DNA from: Lachnospiraceae bacterium YSD2013
GTDB lineage: Bacteria > Bacillota > Clostridia > Lachnospirales > Lachnospiraceae
Direction: 5' to 3'
DNA length: 64,000 bases
Assembly: GCA_900100895.1 (NCBI GenBank)
Contig: FMTX01000009.1
Coordinates: forward strand, 62,001-126,000
In this document: positions 42,963 through 50,793 of the stretch, piece after piece
How the letters are laid out: the number at the start of each line of letters is the position of its first letter
Numbering within the stretch: the stretch's first letter is position 1
The notes under the pieces: model-generated
Database searches by the model: none
Told to the model about the DNA's origin: nothing
Seen by the model: the letters and a program-made list of their open reading frames with translations, nothing else
Made by a program: the position numbers and the translations under genes

Positions 42963-43189
42963 TAATACATCCCGCGTCCGGGAGCTATAAAGTTAAGCAT
43001 CCGCATCTTGAGTAACAAAAAAGCGGATACACAAGGCATCCGCAATTTTTCAAAACAAACGACACACATCGCTATATTCAAAAATCATAACCGCCGTTAA
43101 GCCTTATGCCACGGGGTGAGAGCGGATACTCTGCTTCAAAGTGTACTGACGTACTGATATAAGATAGCATACGTAAATCATGCTGTCAA
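42963..43189 (-). promoter_or_regulatory. infC-rpmI-rplT promoter and attenuator leader
   Basis: Minus strand: TTGACA (43184-43189), 17 bp, TATCTT (43161-43166). The leader of about 200 nt holds an intrinsic terminator, GCGGAT-N9-ATCCGC plus six T (43016-43038 region). A second ATCCGC upstream (near 43120) and a second GCGGATGC downstream (near 43000) could form an alternative, anti-terminator pairing. The layout fits an L20-type autoregulatory leader. The 336-bp gap between infC and the XRE gene is mostly this element. Confidence 0.7.
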
Positions 43190-43283
43190 GTAGTATTTTA
43201 AATTTCAGTAAACGCCTGATATCTTCTATGATAATAGCATATGTTTGTCGGTTTTGCCAGTCTTTCTTTGACCACGAGGATTA

Positions 43284-43514
43284 TTATTCCTCGGGGTCGG
43301 GCTCGGCGGTGGGGTCGTACTCGAGAATGTCGCCGGGCTGGCAGTTTAACACTTCGCATATCGCCTCAAGTGTCGAGAAACGAATGGCACTGATCTTGCC
43401 GGTCTTCATCTTGGAGAGGTTAACGTTACTTACGCCTACTTTCTCGGATAATTCGTTAAGGCTTATCTTTCGGTCCGCCATGACTCTGTCGAGTCTTAAA
43501 ACAATCTTTCCCAT
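43284..43514 (-). CDS. XRE-family regulator (YozG-like)
   Basis: 76 residues from ATG 43514, AGGAGG 5 bases upstream. One HTH domain (LNELSEKVGVSNVNLSKMK) with an acidic tail ending DPTAEPDPEE. Small single-HTH regulators of this type usually follow a DUF2975 membrane protein gene, as here, 9 bases downstream. It probably binds the palindrome at 44150-44166 in the promoter of the pair. Confidence 0.85.
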   Translation of the reverse strand: MGKIVLRLDRVMADRKISLNELSEKVGVSNVNLSKMKTGKISAIRFSTLEAICEVLNCQPGDILEYDPTAEPDPEE

Positions 43515-43523
43515 GCGCACCTC

Positions 43524-44072
43524 CTATAAAGTCTCGTCTTCATGCTTCTGAAGCTCGATACCGTACTCAAAGACGCATGCAAAGCACCAGAAAGAAAGTG
43601 CTACGATTGCGGCAATACCTACAGATTCGGAAAGAACCATGATAGATACCACGATGCCTGCTATCTTAATCTTCTTTGCAATCTCAGAAGTAAAAGGTGT
43701 ATCGCTTTCTTCAATAAGTTTAAATAAGTTTCTGATAATAACGATTGCAACCAATGCAAGAATCACCATTACCATTGCCACTATACAGTTAACGGCCGCC
43801 TCAACGGAAACACTGTCTATATTGAGGTTATTTACAAACTCAAATCCGCGAACATCCATCTGGTCCATGTAAGCTACGGGAGCATACACCGTAACGGTTC
43901 TTCCGAAGATGCTGATTTCCTTACCGTCGGGACTCAACTTAAATATGAAGCAACATAAAGCTCCGATTCCGCAGATGATAATTGCTGCTGTGATGATGCC
44001 TTTAATTACGTTTAAAATCTTTGTGGTAGTGTGTGCTGCTTTCTTGATGTTTAAAATCTTTTCGTTTTCCAT
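43524..44072 (-). CDS. DUF2975 membrane protein
   Basis: 182 residues with four membrane helices (about 22-46, 85-115, 125-135 region and 140-172). N-terminal KKAAHTTTKILNVIKGIITAAIIICGIG and C-terminal CFACVFEYGIELQ fit the DUF2975 family, whose genes are commonly paired with a YozG-type XRE gene. The pair is thought to form a membrane-linked regulatory unit; the signal is unknown. Confidence 0.8.
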   Translation of the reverse strand: MENEKILNIKKAAHTTTKILNVIKGIITAAIIICGIGALCCFIFKLSPDGKEISIFGRTVTVYAPVAYMDQMDVRGFEFVNNLNIDSVSVEAAVNCIVAMVMVILALVAIVIIRNLFKLIEESDTPFTSEIAKKIKIAGIVVSIMVLSESVGIAAIVALSFWCFACVFEYGIELQKHEDETL

Positions 44073-44149
44073 GATTAATTCTCCTTTGTGTCATTTCCAT
44101 GTGTGTTGTTGTGTGCTGTTGTGTGTTTATTACGTTACGCGTAAATGTT

Positions 44150-44199
44150 TTATCGATTATCGATAAATTATATATAACACACATAAAAATGCCTGTCAA
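44150..44199 (-). promoter_or_regulatory. Promoter and palindromic operator of the DUF2975/XRE pair
   Basis: Minus strand: TTGACA (44194-44199), 17 bp, TATATA (44171-44176). Five bases downstream of the -10 lies the palindrome TTATCGATTATCGATAA (44150-44166), perfect around its central base and positioned at the transcription start. This is the best candidate operator for the XRE protein. Confidence 0.7.
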
Positions 44200-44352
44200 T
44201 AACTTTTTAATGTTTTTCGATAAATTTTTTATGTTTTTGCAGTCGTGCCCTCAGTATAGAAAATCTTTAGATAATCTTAAACCCCTGTAAATTGACTATA
44301 CAGGGGCCCGGTGCCATACTTAGAAACCGATGGAATTAAAGGAGGAGATAAT

Positions 44353-44826
44353 ATGTTAAAGAAGATTATCATCACGGTTGCAAGCGCATCCCTCATCGCA
44401 GTTTCCCTCATTGGCTGTGGCAAAAAAGATGAGCTTCCCGAAGATTTTTTAAAGGAGACACCTATCGTAACCACAACAGATTCTGCTTCACCCGCAGCGA
44501 CTGCTCAGCCTGAGGAACAGCCCGAAGCAGAGGCTCCTGCCACCGAAACTGCTGAGGCTTCAGCTTCCGAGCAGCCCGCAGACGATACCGAAGAGTACGA
44601 AGTCTACGCAGGCATCACCCGTCTCGAGGCTGTCGAATACGTCTCGCTCAACATCGGAAGCGGCGGCAAGATTACAGACGTTGTCAAGGGCTCCGACGAT
44701 GCCGGCAACGACGCCTGGGTTATCACGGTTGAGCCCGTCACCACATCCGAAGGTCCCGAAACCGTTACATATCATGTCTCCGACGCCAACAGCTTCTTTG
44801 AAAGCGGCAACGGCGGCGAGGAATAA
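44353..44826 (+). CDS. Small Thr/Ala/Glu-rich lipoprotein
   Basis: 157 residues from ATG 44353, with AGGAGG 7 bases upstream. Signal peptide with lipobox SLIGC (Cys about 22), then a low-complexity linker (TTDSASPAATAQPEEQPEAEAP) split over 40-75 and a compact C-terminal domain (about 80-150: YAGITRLEAVEYVSLNIGSGG, ITVEPVTTSEGPETVTYHVSD). No family recognised. Exported and lipid-anchored. Isolated plus-strand gene between minus-strand units. Confidence 0.75.
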   Translation: MLKKIIITVASASLIAVSLIGCGKKDELPEDFLKETPIVTTTDSASPAATAQPEEQPEAEAPATETAEASASEQPADDTEEYEVYAGITRLEAVEYVSLNIGSGGKITDVVKGSDDAGNDAWVITVEPVTTSEGPETVTYHVSDANSFFESGNGGEE

Positions 44827-44831
44827 TAATC

Positions 44832-44866
44832 AAAAAAAGTGGTCGAATCCGGCCACTTTTCTTTTG
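44832..44866. terminator. Bidirectional terminator between the lipoprotein and ybaK genes
   Basis: AAAAGTGG and CCACTTTT (44835-44860) pair, with A-run on the left and TTTTCTTTTG on the right, so it can act for both convergent genes. Confidence 0.85.
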
Positions 44867-44873
44867 CCAATAT

Positions 44874-45359
44874 TTACTGTTCACTGACTATATCCGCAGG
44901 CTTACATCCCGCAACCGAAGCCAAATCCCCCGGCGCAAGCTCTATCTGAAAGCCTACCTTGCCCGCACTTACAAAGATTGTATCGTAGTCCGGCGCCGTC
45001 TCATGGATGAATGTCTTAAAAGGCTTCTTCATACCGATGGGCGAACAGCCTCCGTGCACATATCCCGTAAGCGGCAGCAATTCCTTCTGCTTAATCATCG
45101 CAACGGACTTCTCTCCCGCCACGGACGCCGCCTTCTTAAGGTCAAGCTCGCACTTAACCGGCACCACGAACACATAATACGCGCCGGTCTTTCCCTGTGT
45201 CACAAGCGTCTTAAACGCCTTGTCCACATCCTCCCCGAGTATCCCTGCGATATCCTCGCCGGTAAGCGTCGGATCCGCCTCATAGGTGTGCAGCTTATAT
45301 TCAATCTTCTTACTGTCGAGCACACGACAAACATTCGTCTTATCGTTATTCTTGGCCAT
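44874..45359 (-). CDS. ybaK: YbaK/EbsC-type Cys-tRNA(Pro) deacylase
   Basis: 161 residues. Clears cysteine mischarged onto tRNA-Pro. Family motifs: DKAFKTLVTQG near 46 with the conserved Lys, KKAASVAGEKSVAM near 76, and GYVHGGCSPIGMKK near 99. The ATG overlaps the stop of the TIM-barrel gene by one base, so the two are coupled. Confidence 0.93.
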   Translation of the reverse strand: MAKNNDKTNVCRVLDSKKIEYKLHTYEADPTLTGEDIAGILGEDVDKAFKTLVTQGKTGAYYVFVVPVKCELDLKKAASVAGEKSVAMIKQKELLPLTGYVHGGCSPIGMKKPFKTFIHETAPDYDTIFVSAGKVGFQIELAPGDLASVAGCKPADIVSEQ

Positions 45360-46186
45360 CACATTCTTCCTCTCTCTTTAAGCCATGCCACCGACTTTCT
45401 AAGCGCCTCGATGGTCTTGGTCTCCAGCACGCACCTTGCATTACGCTCCTCAGCCAAAGAAAGCCTCTCTCTCAAATCTATCTCGCCATCGCCCAGCGCC
45501 AGATGATTCTTCGGCGGATTCTCGCGCCCGTCATGAATGTGGAAGTGCCTTAAGTGCGAGACATTCTCCATAATAAACGGCACATCCTTCTCCGCCACCG
45601 CCTTCGAATGCCCGATGTCCCATGTCATGCAAAAGCAAGGGCTCTTCGTCATATACTCAATTGCCTTCTTCTCGTAATCACGGAACCCGTCCGTATTCTC
45701 TACAGCAATCTTAATATCGCTGTCTCCGATCCATTCTTCGACCAGCGCGCGAAAACGCTCAAAAGACTTCATATAAGTATCAAAGTCCCTGTCATACATC
45801 TGCACCTTCCTGTCGGGCAACGTAATAAAGATTCCGTGCTCCATATGCATATTCAAAGTCAACGGCTGGCTCTTGTCCCCGTAAGCATCACAAAGCGGCA
45901 GTAACTTCCGCGCCACCTCAATCGTCCTGCGTACAGTCTCAAGATACGCCTCCGTCACCAGCGGATTGAAATCCGCAATATTGAGCTTCTCATCAAGATG
46001 AATCGTATAATAAATCCCGGCTTCCCGAGCCGCCTCTATAAACTCATCCGTCTTTTCAAGCTTATCTATCTGATACTCCGGGAAGTTCATGTTAAGCTCT
46101 ATAAACTGTAGTCCTAACTCCCGGCACAGCTCAACGTTATCGCCAAGCGTTTTATTCTCAATCAAAGTCGGCATTCCAAACTGCAT
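45359..46186 (-). CDS. Xylose-isomerase-like TIM-barrel protein
   Basis: 275 residues; GGAGAG 5 bases before the ATG. The AP-endonuclease-2 fold of sugar phosphate isomerases/epimerases: YYTIHLDEKLNIADF near 54, IAVENTDGF near 160, MTWDIGHSKA near 183 and HIHDGRENPPKNHLALGDGEID near 209-230 hold the usual metal ligands (Glu, Asp, His). Substrate unknown; it shares a transcript with ybaK. Confidence 0.85.
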   Translation of the reverse strand: MQFGMPTLIENKTLGDNVELCRELGLQFIELNMNFPEYQIDKLEKTDEFIEAAREAGIYYTIHLDEKLNIADFNPLVTEAYLETVRRTIEVARKLLPLCDAYGDKSQPLTLNMHMEHGIFITLPDRKVQMYDRDFDTYMKSFERFRALVEEWIGDSDIKIAVENTDGFRDYEKKAIEYMTKSPCFCMTWDIGHSKAVAEKDVPFIMENVSHLRHFHIHDGRENPPKNHLALGDGEIDLRERLSLAEERNARCVLETKTIEALRKSVAWLKERGRM

Positions 46187-46255
46187 ATAATCTCTCCATT
46201 CTTATCGCATTTTACACTTTTTTCGCGGCAAAAGAAACCCTTTCTTACGCCCGAC

Positions 46256-46291
46256 ACAAAAAGCGGCGGACACGCTCTACACGCATCCGCC
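46256..46291 (-). terminator. Terminator after the small membrane protein gene
   Basis: GGCGGA and TCCGCC (46265-46291) pair around a G/C-rich inner stem; on the minus strand CTTTTTGTG follows. Confidence 0.75.
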
Positions 46292-46297
46292 CGCAAA

Positions 46298-46609
46298 TCA
46301 CTTTTTCTTTTGCCTAAATTTAATCACGATAATTGCCACCAGAAATCCTACCGCCGCTCCGAGGAATATGTCAGCGAAGATATTCGTATAAAAGATTCCG
46401 TCGAGATTGATTCCCTTATAGCTCATGCACAAAAGCGTCAGCAGGAACAATACGAAGGACACGACCGCGCCCCAGACGTTCTTCTTAACCGTCTTAAGCA
46501 CCCATATGCCCACGGGCAAAAAGACAAGCGCGGACATGAGAATAATCACGCTGAACACGGAAAGCAGCACATCCATATATAAAACGGTGACATTCGTGAA
46601 ATCAAACAT
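46298..46609 (-). CDS. Small three-helix membrane protein
   Basis: 103 residues with three hydrophobic segments (about 8-34, 42-60, 70-95) and a basic C-terminus FRQKKK. It follows the AhcY-like gene with its start one base after that stop, so the two are translationally coupled. No family recognised. The position suggests a link to methyl-cycle salvage, but this is only context. Confidence 0.65.
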   Translation of the reverse strand: MFDFTNVTVLYMDVLLSVFSVIILMSALVFLPVGIWVLKTVKKNVWGAVVSFVLFLLTLLCMSYKGINLDGIFYTNIFADIFLGAAVGFLVAIIVIKFRQKKK

Positions 46610-46610
46610 A

Positions 46611-47858
46611 TTAATCTACGCTCCAGCCCGACAAATACTCAACCTGCTCGGGAGTCAAAGTATCGATGGAAAGATTCATGGCTTTAAGCTTGTGACGACC
46701 GATTTCGTCATCGATGGAATCGGGTACGTTGTACACCTTGGTAACAAGCTCGTTCTTGTGCTCAGCCAGCCAAAGAAGGCTTAACGCCTGCACGGAGAAA
46801 GACATATCCATAATCTCTGCGGGATGGCCCATACCGCAAGCAAGGTTAACAAGGCGGCCCTCACCGAGAACATTAAGAGTACGTCCGTCGGCAAGTGTGT
46901 AGCCGATGATGTTCTTTCTGCGGGTCTCGGCCTTCTTAGCAACGCTTCTTAAGTAAGCTACATCAACTTCGCAGTCGAAGTGGCCTGCGTTACAAAGAAT
47001 TGCATTGTCCTTCATAACGTCGAAATGACGCTTCACGATAACATCCTTACAACCGGTTACGGTTACGAAGATATCTCCGTACTTGGCAGCCTCATCCATG
47101 GGCATGATTCTGAAGCCGTCCATGGTAGCGTCGAGCGCCTTGAAAGGATCCACCTCGGTAACGATAACGTCGGCGCCCATACCCTTCGCACGAAGAGCAA
47201 CGCCCTTACCGCACCAGCCGTAACCTGCTACGACTACGGTCTTACCTGCAACGATAAGATTGGTGGTATCCATAATAGCGGTCCAGACAGACTGGCCTGT
47301 ACCGTACTTATTGTCGTAATAATGCTTGGCCTTGGCATCGTTAACCGCCATCATGGGGCAGGGAAGAATGCCTTCGCGCTCACGAGCCTTAAGTCTGTGA
47401 ATACCGGTAGTGGTCTCTTCACAGCCGCCGATAAGGCAGTCAGCGTATTCCTTGCAACGACCGGACAAAAGATTGATCAAATCTCCGCCGTCGTCCACAA
47501 TCAAGTGAGGATGGCACGCAAGTGTAGCGGCCAAAAGGTCCTCGTATTCCTCGGCAGTAACACCGTACTTACCAAAGGTCTCAACACCCATCTCAGCTAC
47601 AGCCGCAGCTACATCATCCTGAGTGGAAAGAGGGTTACATCCGGTAAGATATACCTCAGCACCGCCCTTCTTAAGCACAAGACCGAGGTTAGCGGTCTTA
47701 GCCTCAAGGTGAACGGACACTGCAATTCTTAAGCCCTTAAAAGGCTGTTCTTTCTCAAACTTCTTCTCAATCTCGGTAAGTGCGGGCATGAACGCGCGTA
47801 CCCACTCGATTTTCTTGCGTCCCTCGGGAGCAAGTGAAGGATCTTTAATAATGCTCAT
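46611..47858 (-). CDS. ahcY: S-adenosylhomocysteine hydrolase family protein (possible S-inosylhomocysteine hydrolase)
   Basis: 415 residues. NAD-dependent hydrolase of the AhcY family: DDGGDLINLL near 120, EETTTGIHRL near 145, NDAKAKHYYDNKYGTGQS near 170, NAD motif GYGWCGKG near 210, and AGHFDCEVD near 290. It ends YLSGWSVD and lacks the KPDHYRY tail of bacterial and eukaryotic AhcY, like Thermotoga and archaeal forms. The adenine-recognition segment reads HLEAKTANL, with Glu52 and Lys54 where classic enzymes have Thr and Glu. With the MtaD-like deaminase next door this suggests S-inosylhomocysteine as substrate. Confidence 0.92.
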   Translation of the reverse strand: MSIIKDPSLAPEGRKKIEWVRAFMPALTEIEKKFEKEQPFKGLRIAVSVHLEAKTANLGLVLKKGGAEVYLTGCNPLSTQDDVAAAVAEMGVETFGKYGVTAEEYEDLLAATLACHPHLIVDDGGDLINLLSGRCKEYADCLIGGCEETTTGIHRLKAREREGILPCPMMAVNDAKAKHYYDNKYGTGQSVWTAIMDTTNLIVAGKTVVVAGYGWCGKGVALRAKGMGADVIVTEVDPFKALDATMDGFRIMPMDEAAKYGDIFVTVTGCKDVIVKRHFDVMKDNAILCNAGHFDCEVDVAYLRSVAKKAETRRKNIIGYTLADGRTLNVLGEGRLVNLACGMGHPAEIMDMSFSVQALSLLWLAEHKNELVTKVYNVPDSIDDEIGRHKLKAMNLSIDTLTPEQVEYLSGWSVD

Positions 47859-47867
47859 AAGTCTCTC

Positions 47868-49139
47868 CTATAAGTACTTCTCTACTATTTTGTCCACTTC
47901 ATAATATACTTTATCCATATCGATTGTCAAAAGAACATTGTCCTTCATAACAAACTTTCCGTTAATCATCACGGACTCAACCTCCGAGCCGTTAGCGGAA
48001 TAGCACAAAGCCGATATCGGATTGTTCTCGGGATACATGGAAGGTGTACGCAGGTTCAGGAAAATAATGTCCGCAATCGCGCCTTCTTTGATCACGCCGA
48101 GCTTGTCTTCCATGTGAAGCGCCTTGGCTGCGTTGACAGTCGCGAAGTTCACAACCGCCTCAGCCGACATAACGGTCGATGACTTGTGAATTCCCTTGTG
48201 AATAAGGCTGAGTAATCCCATCTCTCGGAACATATTAAGAGTATTGTTACTTGCGCAGCCGTCGGTGCCTACGCAAAGGTTGATGCCCTTCTCCTCCATC
48301 TCCTTAATGGGAGCGAATCCGTTACCAAGCTTCGCATTGGACGCAGGATTGGTAACTACGGTAGCTCCGGTTTCTTTTAATATATCCATATCGTCGCCGC
48401 GCATCTGCACGCAGTGAGCGAGGATGGTCTCATTATCAAGGAATCCTATATCACGTAAGAGCTCCACAGGCGTCTTGCCGTACTTCTTAAGGCAATCCTC
48501 AACCTCAGTAACGCTCTCGGAAAGGTGAGTCTGGTGAAGCATGCCTCTGTCCTTACTCTCCTTAACCACCTGCTCCATAAGCTTCGGACCCGCACTGTAA
48601 ATCGCATGCGGCGAAAGAATAAACTTCATTGTATCCGACTCAAACTCTTCTTTTTCCTCAATTGCTTCTTTGAATCTTGAATACCCGTCGGCGTAAAGGT
48701 CTTCACCTACCAGTCCGCGTCCGATATATCCGCGCATTCCCGCAGCTCCCGCCGCAAGCGGTGACTGACGATGGAACATATGCATATCCACAAACGTCGT
48801 CGTACCCGACTTAATCATCTCGGCAAAAGCAAGCAAATTAGTCCAGTAGGCAGCATCTTTGGGAAGTCTGTCCTCAACCGGCATACACCTGTTAAACAGC
48901 CACTCACCGAAGTCCACATCATCCGCATAGTTGCGAAGCACCGACATATATGCGTGCGTATGCATGTTGATTAGACCGGGCATAATGAGCTTGTGTGACG
49001 CATCCATAGTCTCATAAGTCACACTTTTGTCTTCGGCAAAAGAAAGCTTGTTGCCGTTGACATACAAGTCCTTCTCCTCGATACGGATATGACCGTTTTC
49101 GGAAATCAATAACTTACCATTGGTAATCTTGTAATTCAT
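47868..49139 (-). CDS. mtaD: 5-methylthioadenosine/S-adenosylhomocysteine deaminase
   Basis: 423 residues. Amidohydrolase superfamily, cytoplasmic zinc enzyme that turns SAH or MTA into the inosyl form. Metal ligands are visible: NMHTHAY near 60, HQTHLSES near 202, ILAHCVQM near 240, and GTDGCASNN near 290. Lies 9 bases upstream of the AhcY-like gene. Members of this group can also deaminate other adenosine derivatives. Confidence 0.9.
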   Translation of the reverse strand: MNYKITNGKLLISENGHIRIEEKDLYVNGNKLSFAEDKSVTYETMDASHKLIMPGLINMHTHAYMSVLRNYADDVDFGEWLFNRCMPVEDRLPKDAAYWTNLLAFAEMIKSGTTTFVDMHMFHRQSPLAAGAAGMRGYIGRGLVGEDLYADGYSRFKEAIEEKEEFESDTMKFILSPHAIYSAGPKLMEQVVKESKDRGMLHQTHLSESVTEVEDCLKKYGKTPVELLRDIGFLDNETILAHCVQMRGDDMDILKETGATVVTNPASNAKLGNGFAPIKEMEEKGINLCVGTDGCASNNTLNMFREMGLLSLIHKGIHKSSTVMSAEAVVNFATVNAAKALHMEDKLGVIKEGAIADIIFLNLRTPSMYPENNPISALCYSANGSEVESVMINGKFVMKDNVLLTIDMDKVYYEVDKIVEKYL

Positions 49140-49171
49140 TCATGTCTCCTTATAATGTATCAATCTGCAAC

Positions 49172-49194
49172 AAAAAAGGCCTTCGGCCTTTTTT
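49172..49194. terminator. Bidirectional terminator
   Basis: AAAAAAGGCC and GGCCTTTTTT pair perfectly around TTC. It overlaps the stop codon of the 55-residue ORF (minus strand) and ends its transcript. Confidence 0.9.
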
Positions 49195-49360
49195 ATTTGT
49201 CTTTCTTGTCTCGAAGGACATCTGCTATCTCTTCGAGATTGGCATTCATATTCTCAAGCTCTCTCGGTACTTTAATCAAAAACCTGATAGTAAGTACCGA
49301 AAGCACTATACCCAAAATCAATACACAAATCTGATATATCCCTGCAAATGCATCAAGCAT
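49193..49360 (-). CDS. 55-residue single-pass membrane protein
   Basis: ATG at 49360 with AGGGGGG about 8 bases upstream. Reads MLDAFAGIYQI, one hydrophobic helix (about 6-29), then a basic and acidic amphipathic C-terminal helix (PRELENMNANLEEIADVL) ending in KDK. Typical of small membrane proteins with a cytoplasmic coiled tail. It lies between mtnN and mtaD and may be part of that run. Confidence 0.65.
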   Translation of the reverse strand: MLDAFAGIYQICVLILGIVLSVLTIRFLIKVPRELENMNANLEEIADVLRDKKDK

Positions 49361-49379
49361 CAATGTACCCCCCTTCTCA

Positions 49380-50048
49380 TTAAATTAACTTTATCAAATG
49401 CGTAATCATATCCACCAGGCAGTCTGCAGCTACAGGCATAAGCTCGTCGAAGGATTCGGTTGCGTCGTCATCTGCGGAGTCGGAGATGCAGCGAAGTACT
49501 ACGAAGGGCACCTTGTTAAGGTACGCGGTGTGCGCTACGGCACAGCCTTCCATCTCTACGCAGAGAGCCTTGGTTTTCTTATAAATAGCGTCCTTTTCTT
49601 TGGTAGAGGATACGAAGGTATCGCCGGTTGCGATACGTCCGATGTGTACGCCGCCTTCATCACCGGCCACTTCCTTGGCCTTCTCAAGGAGCTTTTCGTC
49701 TGCATAATATACCGGCTCAAGAGGATCGAAATTCTTGATAACAAATTCCTGCATGTCGTGATATACGAGCTCGCTTCCCACTACAAGGTCGAGCTTGCCC
49801 ACTTCCGGAACAAGACTTCCCGCAATACCGTTCTGGATAAGAGCCTTCGGTTTATACTTGTCTATAAGAATCTGTGTGTGCATGGCTGCATTAACCTTAC
49901 CCACACCACAGCGACAAATGACCACATCCACACCGTCAAGCTTACCGGTGTAATAATCGAGACCTGCGTGCACTTTCTTCTTCTTGTCTTTAAGAAGATG
50001 TACCAGTGTCTTCATCTCAATATCCATTGCAGAAATTATTCCAATCAT
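49380..50048 (-). CDS. mtnN: 5'-methylthioadenosine/S-adenosylhomocysteine nucleosidase
   Basis: 222 residues. Cleaves MTA and SAH to adenine and the thioribose sugar. IGIISAMDIEM at the start, GVGKVNAA near 53, VEMEGCAVAHTA near 168 and RCISDSADDDA near 189 with the catalytic Asp. First gene of the SAH-salvage block, although AhcY and MtaD offer a second route for the same substrate. Confidence 0.94.
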   Translation of the reverse strand: MIGIISAMDIEMKTLVHLLKDKKKKVHAGLDYYTGKLDGVDVVICRCGVGKVNAAMHTQILIDKYKPKALIQNGIAGSLVPEVGKLDLVVGSELVYHDMQEFVIKNFDPLEPVYYADEKLLEKAKEVAGDEGGVHIGRIATGDTFVSSTKEKDAIYKKTKALCVEMEGCAVAHTAYLNKVPFVVLRCISDSADDDATESFDELMPVAADCLVDMITHLIKLI

Positions 50049-50081
50049 GCTAACCCTCCAATATTTACCTCATCGCAATCC

Positions 50082-50105
50082 ATTATAACATATAGAATGT
50101 CGCAA
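50082..50105 (-). promoter_or_regulatory. mtnN promoter
   Basis: Minus strand -10 TATAAT (50082-50087). As in the GH16 promoter, TTGCGACA lies exactly 10 bases upstream (50098-50105), and no good -35 stands at 17 bp. Confidence 0.4.
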
Positions 50106-50142
50106 AGATATACGATACATAGCATTTTACACCATAACTATT

Positions 50143-50170
50143 AAAAAAAAGGCACCCCGCAAGGGATGCC
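50143..50170 (-). terminator. Terminator of the SEC-C gene
   Basis: GGCATCCC pairs with GGGGTGCC on the minus strand (50151-50170), followed by eight T. Confidence 0.9.
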
Positions 50171-50188
50171 TCCTCATAAAAATCTCTG

Positions 50189-50701
50189 TTATGCGTTCTT
50201 ACCACAGCATTTCTTGTACTTCTTGCCGGAACCGCAAGGGCAGGGATCGTTGGGATATACCTTAGCTTCCTTACGAATGGTCTGGGAAGCCTTCTGCTCC
50301 TTGTAAAGCTCTTTCTGCTTCTCTTCGTCGAAGATGTCGTTCCACTGGGGAAGCTTGTAGAGCCAGTCAGCGCCTGCTGCTACCATGTTCTTGTAAAGAA
50401 GTTCCTTATCAAATCCAAGGTTAACCTCGGTATCTGCTTCCATGGTCTCGATGGGGTTGGGGTTCTTAAGGGAATCGTTGATTCCGTCAAGGAAACCGGT
50501 CATAATCATCTGGCTTACCTTATATTTCTTGGCAAGTTCAGCTACGGTACCGGTAACAACTTCATCGGGGTTCTTAAGTAACTTCTCGTAAATGCCTTTT
50601 TCTTTCTCAAAATAGTCGTTCCAAAGTTCCTGGAGCTTCTTCTGATCCTGTTCTTCGGAATAGGCGCTGTTACGCCACTTTTCAAGTAATGTCTGTGCCA
50701 T
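50189..50701 (-). CDS. SEC-C motif protein
   Basis: 170 residues. A helical N-terminal part ([21 protein letters not shown] split over 7-27) and a C-terminal SEC-C zinc motif ([17 protein letters not shown]). The motif occurs at the SecA C-terminus and in many stand-alone proteins of uncertain role, where it binds zinc. Own terminator; may follow the HAD gene. Confidence 0.85.
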   Translation of the reverse strand: MAQTLLEKWRNSAYSEEQDQKKLQELWNDYFEKEKGIYEKLLKNPDEVVTGTVAELAKKYKVSQMIMTGFLDGINDSLKNPNPIETMEADTEVNLGFDKELLYKNMVAAGADWLYKLPQWNDIFDEEKQKELYKEQKASQTIRKEAKVYPNDPCPCGSGKKYKKCCGKNA

Positions 50702-50793
50702 AATTAACCTCTCATATTCTTAAATAAGCGTATTCATCCGTAAAACGCCACGCACGTAGTGTATCACAGCATTATTAAAAATTCAACAACACA

